Shown: positions 6,129 through 9,057 of the stretch, piece by piece
Position numbering within the stretch: the stretch's first letter is position 1
Layout: each line of letters starts with the position of its first letter
DNA from: Candidatus Zixiibacteriota bacterium
GTDB lineage: Bacteria; Zixibacteria; MSB-5A5; GN15; FEB-12
Assembly: GCA_018816665.1 (NCBI GenBank)
Contig: JAHIVM010000404.1
Location: forward strand, 1-9,057
Length of the DNA: 9,057 bases
Direction: 5' to 3'
Position numbers and translations under genes: made by a program
Notes under the pieces: generated by a model
The model's database searches: none
Seen by the model: the letters and a program-made list of their open reading frames with translations, nothing else
Told to the model about the DNA's origin: nothing

Positions 6129-6910
6129 TCGAGATCCGGCGTGTCAACTTCTCATACTGGGATAAGCAAATCCTGAAGGACGTTTCCTTCGTAGTCGACG
6201 ATGGTGAGATGGTGGTAGTGATGGGGCCCTCGGGGTCCGGTAAATCCACGATTCTGCGTCTGATCCTCGGTTTGGAATGCCCTCACAGCGGGCAGGTGTT
6301 GATCGACGGTCAGAACGTGTGTGTGATGAAGGAAAAAGAGAAACAACAGATTCGCAAGAAGATCGGTATGGTGTTTCAGGACGGCGCCCTGTTCGATTCC
6401 ATGACAGTGGGGGAGAATGTGGGATATTACCTGCTCGAGAATTCCCGCCTGCGCTGGGAGGAGATTGCCGATCGGGCAGCCGAGATGCTCGGTTTCGTCG
6501 GGCTGGATCCGAACGAGGTGGGCGACAAACTGCCGGAGGAACTATCCGGCGGTATGCGACGTCGCGTTGCCATCGGCCGGGCGCTGTTGTCCACCAATCC
6601 CCGGGCGATGCTCTATGATGAACCAACGACAGGGCTGGATCCCAATGCGACGCAGAACGTACTGGGACTGATCACCAAACTGCATCAGGAAAAAGGGATC
6701 GCCTCGATAGTCGTCACGCATCAGATAGCCGATGCGCTGAATATCGCCGATCGGTTTGTAGTCATTTACGACGGTGAGGTTGCTTTCGACGGTGATCAGG
6801 ACACGTTGAGGGCATGTCAGGATGCTCGCGTGAAAGACTTCCTCCTGCCGTTCAGAGAATCGTTCGAACGCGTCGCGCGAAAGAAATTCATTGGTCTGGA
6901 GCAGGGGTAA
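6125..6910 (+). CDS. mlaF: MlaF-type ABC transporter ATP-binding protein
   Basis: The 261-residue cytoplasmic ATPase powers the MlaE permease. All ABC motifs are present: aromatic A-loop Tyr11, Walker A GPSGSGKST (34-42), Q-loop Gln85 in VFQDGALFDSMTV, signature LSGGM (140-144), Walker B AMLYDE (161-166) with catalytic Glu166, D-loop GLDP (170-173) and switch His199 in VVTHQ. The VFQDGALFDSMTV and LYDEPTTGLDP sequences are characteristic of MlaF-type ATPases. The C-terminal tail from about 230 follows the conserved pattern of this branch, with VKDFL near 238. Nothing essential is missing, so the transporter should be active. It is translationally coupled to mlaE, and mlaD follows after 38 bases. 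The start is GTG. Confidence 0.95.
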   Translation: MIEIRRVNFSYWDKQILKDVSFVVDDGEMVVVMGPSGSGKSTILRLILGLECPHSGQVLIDGQNVCVMKEKEKQQIRKKIGMVFQDGALFDSMTVGENVGYYLLENSRLRWEEIADRAAEMLGFVGLDPNEVGDKLPEELSGGMRRRVAIGRALLSTNPRAMLYDEPTTGLDPNATQNVLGLITKLHQEKGIASIVVTHQIADALNIADRFVVIYDGEVAFDGDQDTLRACQDARVKDFLLPFRESFERVARKKFIGLEQG

Positions 6911-6948
6911 CGGGTACGGCGGTCTGGACGTCGTAAGAGGGTGATACT

Positions 6949-7884
6949 ATGAAGCGGTCAATCAAAGTCAAATGGGGCAAACTGCAGGTCGGTATTCTCA
7001 TCATGTTTGCCATCACGCTCCTGCTGTGGACGTCGTTTACCGGCGGGGGTACATCGATCTTTGAATCGAAGAAGAAATTCGTCTGCTATTTCGCTAACGT
7101 CAACGGTCTGATCACTGGGTCCCCGGTGTGGATGTCGGGCCTCGAAGTTGGCAACGTTTCCGATATCAAGTTCGTTTTTGAGGACTCCCTGCGTCAGATT
7201 CGGGTGGTGTGCAAGGTCCAGGCCGGGGTGTGGGAGCGGGTGACGCGTAACGCCCGCGTGCAACTCGGCACCATTGGATTCCTCGGCGACAAGTATGTCG
7301 AACTGATTCCCGGTGTAAACGGTGAACCGCCGATCGAGGAAATGGGTGTGGTTGCCACCGAGGATGTGGGCAATGCGCCGGCAATGATGAAAGCCGGTGA
7401 AGATGCCTTCAAAGAAGCCGGTTCACTTATGGGTAATCTGGATACTCTGTTAATGCGCATGAACCGAGGCGAGGGTACCCTGGGCAAGCTGGCGCGCGAC
7501 GAGGCATTGTATGTTCAGTTGACCGCCCTGCTGGCCGATCTGACCCAACTCAGTGCCGCCCTTCAGCACAATCAAGAGCGCCTGACCAAGTCGATCGAAC
7601 GCATGTCCGGCTCACTGGCCAGTATCAGCGACAAGGTAAACGAGAACACCGGCACGATCGGGCGGCTGGTCAATGACCCGGCATTGTACGACAACCTGAC
7701 TGCAACGTCTGCCCGGATGGATTCAATCCTGACCAAGGTCGACGGCGCCCAGGGCAATGTGGGACTTCTGGTCAATGATACCGCTTTGTACGTCGAGTTG
7801 ACCAATCTCCTGGCCCGGGCCAACAATCTGATCACGGACATCGAGTCCGATCCGCGCAAATACTTCAAATTCTCAGTATTCTAG
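6949..7884 (+). CDS. mlaD: MlaD-type MCE-domain lipid-binding protein
   Basis: The 311-residue periplasmic subunit is anchored by one N-terminal helix (about residues 12-28). One MCE domain follows (about 43-121: FANVNGLITGSPVWMSGLEVGNV, then TRNARVQLGTIGFLGDKYVELIPG). In MlaD such domains form a hexameric ring that binds and passes phospholipids between MlaE and the periplasm. The C-terminal half (145-311) is largely helical and contains three degenerate copies of a GxGTLGxLvNDxALYxxLT motif (about 174-192, 233-251 and 267-285), ending in the DPRKYFKFSVF tail seen in related MCE proteins. This helical part may form a coiled tube or bundle that extends toward the outer membrane. The ATG at 6949 is supported by AGAGGGTGAT at 6936-6945, a near-perfect ribosome binding site. 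No mlaB or mlaC is visible next to it. Confidence 0.93.
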   Translation: MKRSIKVKWGKLQVGILIMFAITLLLWTSFTGGGTSIFESKKKFVCYFANVNGLITGSPVWMSGLEVGNVSDIKFVFEDSLRQIRVVCKVQAGVWERVTRNARVQLGTIGFLGDKYVELIPGVNGEPPIEEMGVVATEDVGNAPAMMKAGEDAFKEAGSLMGNLDTLLMRMNRGEGTLGKLARDEALYVQLTALLADLTQLSAALQHNQERLTKSIERMSGSLASISDKVNENTGTIGRLVNDPALYDNLTATSARMDSILTKVDGAQGNVGLLVNDTALYVELTNLLARANNLITDIESDPRKYFKFSVF

Positions 7885-7894
7885 GCCAACGGGT

Positions 7895-7928
7895 ACCCGG
7901 ACCGCAGACCGCTAACTGTGGTTCGGGT
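7895..7928 (+). terminator. Hairpin after mlaD, possible terminator without U tract
   Basis: A 13-base-pair stem (7895-7907 with 7916-7928; ACCCGGACCGCAG with CTGTGGTTCGGGT) with an eight-base loop starts 10 bases after the mlaD stop. Two pairs are G-U wobbles on the plus strand and mismatches on the minus strand, so it looks selected in the mlaD transcript. No run of U follows, so it may be a 3' stabiliser or need a termination factor. Confidence 0.55.
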
Positions 7929-8015
7929 CATACCACTATCCCGGCAAAATGTCTCTGAATTGTACAAACACGGATAAATCCGACACATGTTGACTACATT
8001 GTGTTGAATAATGGA

Positions 8016-8090
8016 CGGCCAGCCTGTTGGCCGGGTGGGGAGAGCCGATCTGTCGATGAGTGCCCTGCAGGTGCAGCCCTGTGGGGCTAT
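8016..8090 (+). other. GC-rich leader with two small hairpins before the cysteine-rich gene
   Basis: Two short dyads occur: CGGCCA (8016-8021) with TGGCCG (8028-8033), and AGCCC (8075-8079) with GGGCT (8084-8088) followed by ATTTAT. An AATAAT (8007-8012) upstream resembles a -10 box but has no matching -35. I do not recognise a riboswitch here. The second hairpin resembles a weak terminator, so attenuation is conceivable but unproven. Confidence 0.3.
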
Positions 8091-8119
8091 TTATGTAACC
8101 TTCAACTCGGAGTACAGAC

Positions 8120-8350
8120 ATGAACTGCTGGGAATTCAAAAAGTGTGGCCGGGAAGAGGGGGGAGCCAAAGCTGCGGAACTGGGAGTTTGTCCCGCGTTT
8201 CCGAATCACGGGAAACAGTGTGCGCGGGTGGCGGGGACATTGTGCGGGGGGCAGGTGCAGGGATCATTTGCGTCCAAACTGTCAAACTGCATGGTGTGTG
8301 ATTTCTACAAATCGGAGAACTACGTTCGGGGGGATGTCAAAACAACCTGA
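8120..8350 (+). CDS. Small seven-cysteine protein, two-CW-type
   Basis: The 76-residue soluble protein begins MNCWEFKKCGRE and contains Cys at 3, 9, 24, 34, 42, 57 and 60. The arrangement is CW.F..CG, then GVCPA, a second related block (QCARVAGTLCGG, 33-44) and a closing CMVCDFY (57-63). The pattern fits the small two-CW family of metal- or Fe-S-binding-like proteins found alone or fused to signalling proteins in diverse bacteria; I rely on memory for the family name. In this copy the residue after Cys34 is Ala, whereas the first block has Trp after Cys3. The function is unknown. Metal or cluster binding is suggested by the paired cysteines. The start ATG is supported by GGAG at 8109-8112, seven bases upstream. 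It is convergent with the helicase gene and follows mlaD after 235 bases, so it is probably a separate transcript. Confidence 0.8.
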   Translation: MNCWEFKKCGREEGGAKAAELGVCPAFPNHGKQCARVAGTLCGGQVQGSFASKLSNCMVCDFYKSENYVRGDVKTT

Positions 8351-8367
8351 TTCCTCCGTGATCTGAC

Positions 8368-8398
8368 GGCTGTTGCGCCTTAATCGGGTGCAACAGCC
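8368..8398. terminator. Hairpin shared by two convergent genes
   Basis: A 13-base-pair stem (8368-8380 with 8386-8398; GGCTGTTGCGCCT with GGGTGCAACAGCC) encloses a five-base loop. It lies 17 bases after the stop of the cysteine-rich gene, and its right half overlaps the last codons and stop (8382-8380) of the helicase gene. Two pairs are wobbles only on the plus strand. Neither side has a U tract, so its strength as a terminator is uncertain. Confidence 0.5.
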
Positions 8399-9057
8399 AG
8401 CATGTAGTCAAGCAGCTTTATCACTCCCGTTTTGCCGCCTTCGCCCACTTCCATGGGCGGCCCCACACAGGCGGGACAGCCGGAATGACAGGGGCAGGTT
8501 CGCACGTGGTGACGGCAGGCATCAAACAACTTCTCCGACTGCCGGAACAACTTTTCAGACAGCCCTACGCCACCGGGGATGTTTTCATAGATATAGACAG
8601 TAGGCAACTCGGTAAACGGTGCCCGGACCTGAGAAATCGACCGGAGGTCGCGCGTATCGCACATCACCCACAGGGGCGCCATCTTTCCCATAATATTGGC
8701 CAGCCCTCGGAGCGATCCCCCAAACCGGGAGCCGTCGAACTCAAGCCTCGCGCCAATATCCTTCGGAAAAGAGTACCAGAATGAATTCGTGTGCATCTCG
8801 AGTTCCGGCAGCTTGAGCTCGCCCGAACCAACATTCTCGTGTGTCTCGAATTTGATTTTCTTAAACAGGACGGTTGTGCAGGTCAGGGCAACCTCGCCCC
8901 AATGACTCACGGCGCCGTCGCCCGCCGAAGACTCTTCCTCTATGGCGAGTACTTTAAGATCTGTTTTGGTCTCCGCATCGGTGTAGTAGTCTGTTGAGAC
9001 TTCCTTAACGTATGCTTTTTTGCCGTCCCAGTCGAGCTGCGTGACCTGAAACTGACG
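8380..9057 (-). CDS. DUF1998-containing DEAD/DEAH helicase (MrfA/YprA-type), C-terminal fragment
   Basis: The frame is open from the right edge to the TAA at 8382-8380, giving the last 225 residues of a larger protein whose start lies outside the window. A GTG at 8910 is internal and not a start, because the 49 codons before it (with DYYTDAETKTDLKVLAIEEE) continue the same domain. The sequence matches the C-terminal region of MrfA/YprA-type superfamily 2 helicases: GEVALTCTTVLFKKIKFETHENVG is typical, then ELEMHTNSFWYSFP, YIYENIPGGVGLSEKLF and a zinc-binding cysteine cluster, Cys181, Cys188, Cys190, Cys194 and Cys197 (numbered within the fragment; CPCHSGCPACVGP). MrfA in Bacillus unwinds DNA 3' to 5' and acts in mitomycin-type damage repair. 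The helicase motifs themselves are off the edge, so activity cannot be checked. Confidence 0.88.
   Translation of the reverse strand, partial: RQFQVTQLDWDGKKAYVKEVSTDYYTDAETKTDLKVLAIEEESSAGDGAVSHWGEVALTCTTVLFKKIKFETHENVGSGELKLPELEMHTNSFWYSFPKDIGARLEFDGSRFGGSLRGLANIMGKMAPLWVMCDTRDLRSISQVRAPFTELPTVYIYENIPGGVGLSEKLFRQSEKLFDACRHHVRTCPCHSGCPACVGPPMEVGEGGKTGVIKLLDYMLAVAPD

Noticed and set aside
8016..8090. Riboswitch before the cysteine-rich gene
   Set aside because: Only two short hairpins are visible, and no conserved aptamer core that I know could be recognised.
1..9057. CRISPR arrays, insertion sequences, phage or defence genes
   Set aside because: No regularly spaced direct repeats, transposase motifs, terminal inverted repeats or phage-like genes were seen; the genes are ordinary chromosomal functions.

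Overview
The window looks like chromosomal DNA from an uncultured or little-studied Gram-negative bacterium, probably of the FCB superphylum or a neighbour such as Zixibacteria. Two observations support this. One secreted protein ends in the Por/type IX-style sorting domain with the NYPNPFNPST hallmark that is typical of that group. There is also an MlaE-MlaF-MlaD lipid-transport operon, which implies an outer membrane. The phylum is inferred from protein style alone.

Layout, left to right. Bases 1-92 (minus) hold the first 30 codons of msrA, which runs off the left edge. It follows an OPT-family transporter gene (254-2245, minus) that has a clear intrinsic terminator at 198-230. A long intergenic region (2246-2871) with no convincing gene separates the transporter from a secreted cohesin-like protein with a C-terminal sorting domain (2872-3696, plus, TTG start), which is closed by a strong terminator at 3751-3792. 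The next interval (3793-4148) contains no protein gene. It does have a promoter-like element, a long imperfect hairpin and a second intrinsic terminator (4083-4123, plus) that no protein gene accounts for, so a small RNA is proposed there. A PP-loop sulfurtransferase-like tRNA-modification protein (4149-5180, minus) follows.

A divergent promoter region (about 5199-5375) then leads into the plus-strand operon mlaE (5376-6128), mlaF (6125-6910) and mlaD (6949-7884). Together these would form an ABC importer- or exporter-type machine: MlaE permease, MlaF ATPase and a membrane-anchored MCE-domain lipid-binding subunit. mlaE and mlaF overlap by four bases and mlaF has a strong ribosome binding site. 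A hairpin lies just past mlaD. A small seven-cysteine protein (8120-8350, plus) comes next. The window ends in the C-terminal 225 codons of a DUF1998/MrfA-type helicase (8380-9057, minus), which is convergent with the small gene and shares a hairpin with its end.

The genes are mostly ordinary housekeeping and envelope functions, with no sign of phage, transposon, CRISPR or defence-island content. The items most worth a second look are the orphan terminator and candidate small RNA at 3979-4123, the extracellular cohesin-like protein, the PP-loop/RNA-binding fusion, and the mlaE start codon, which may be non-canonical.
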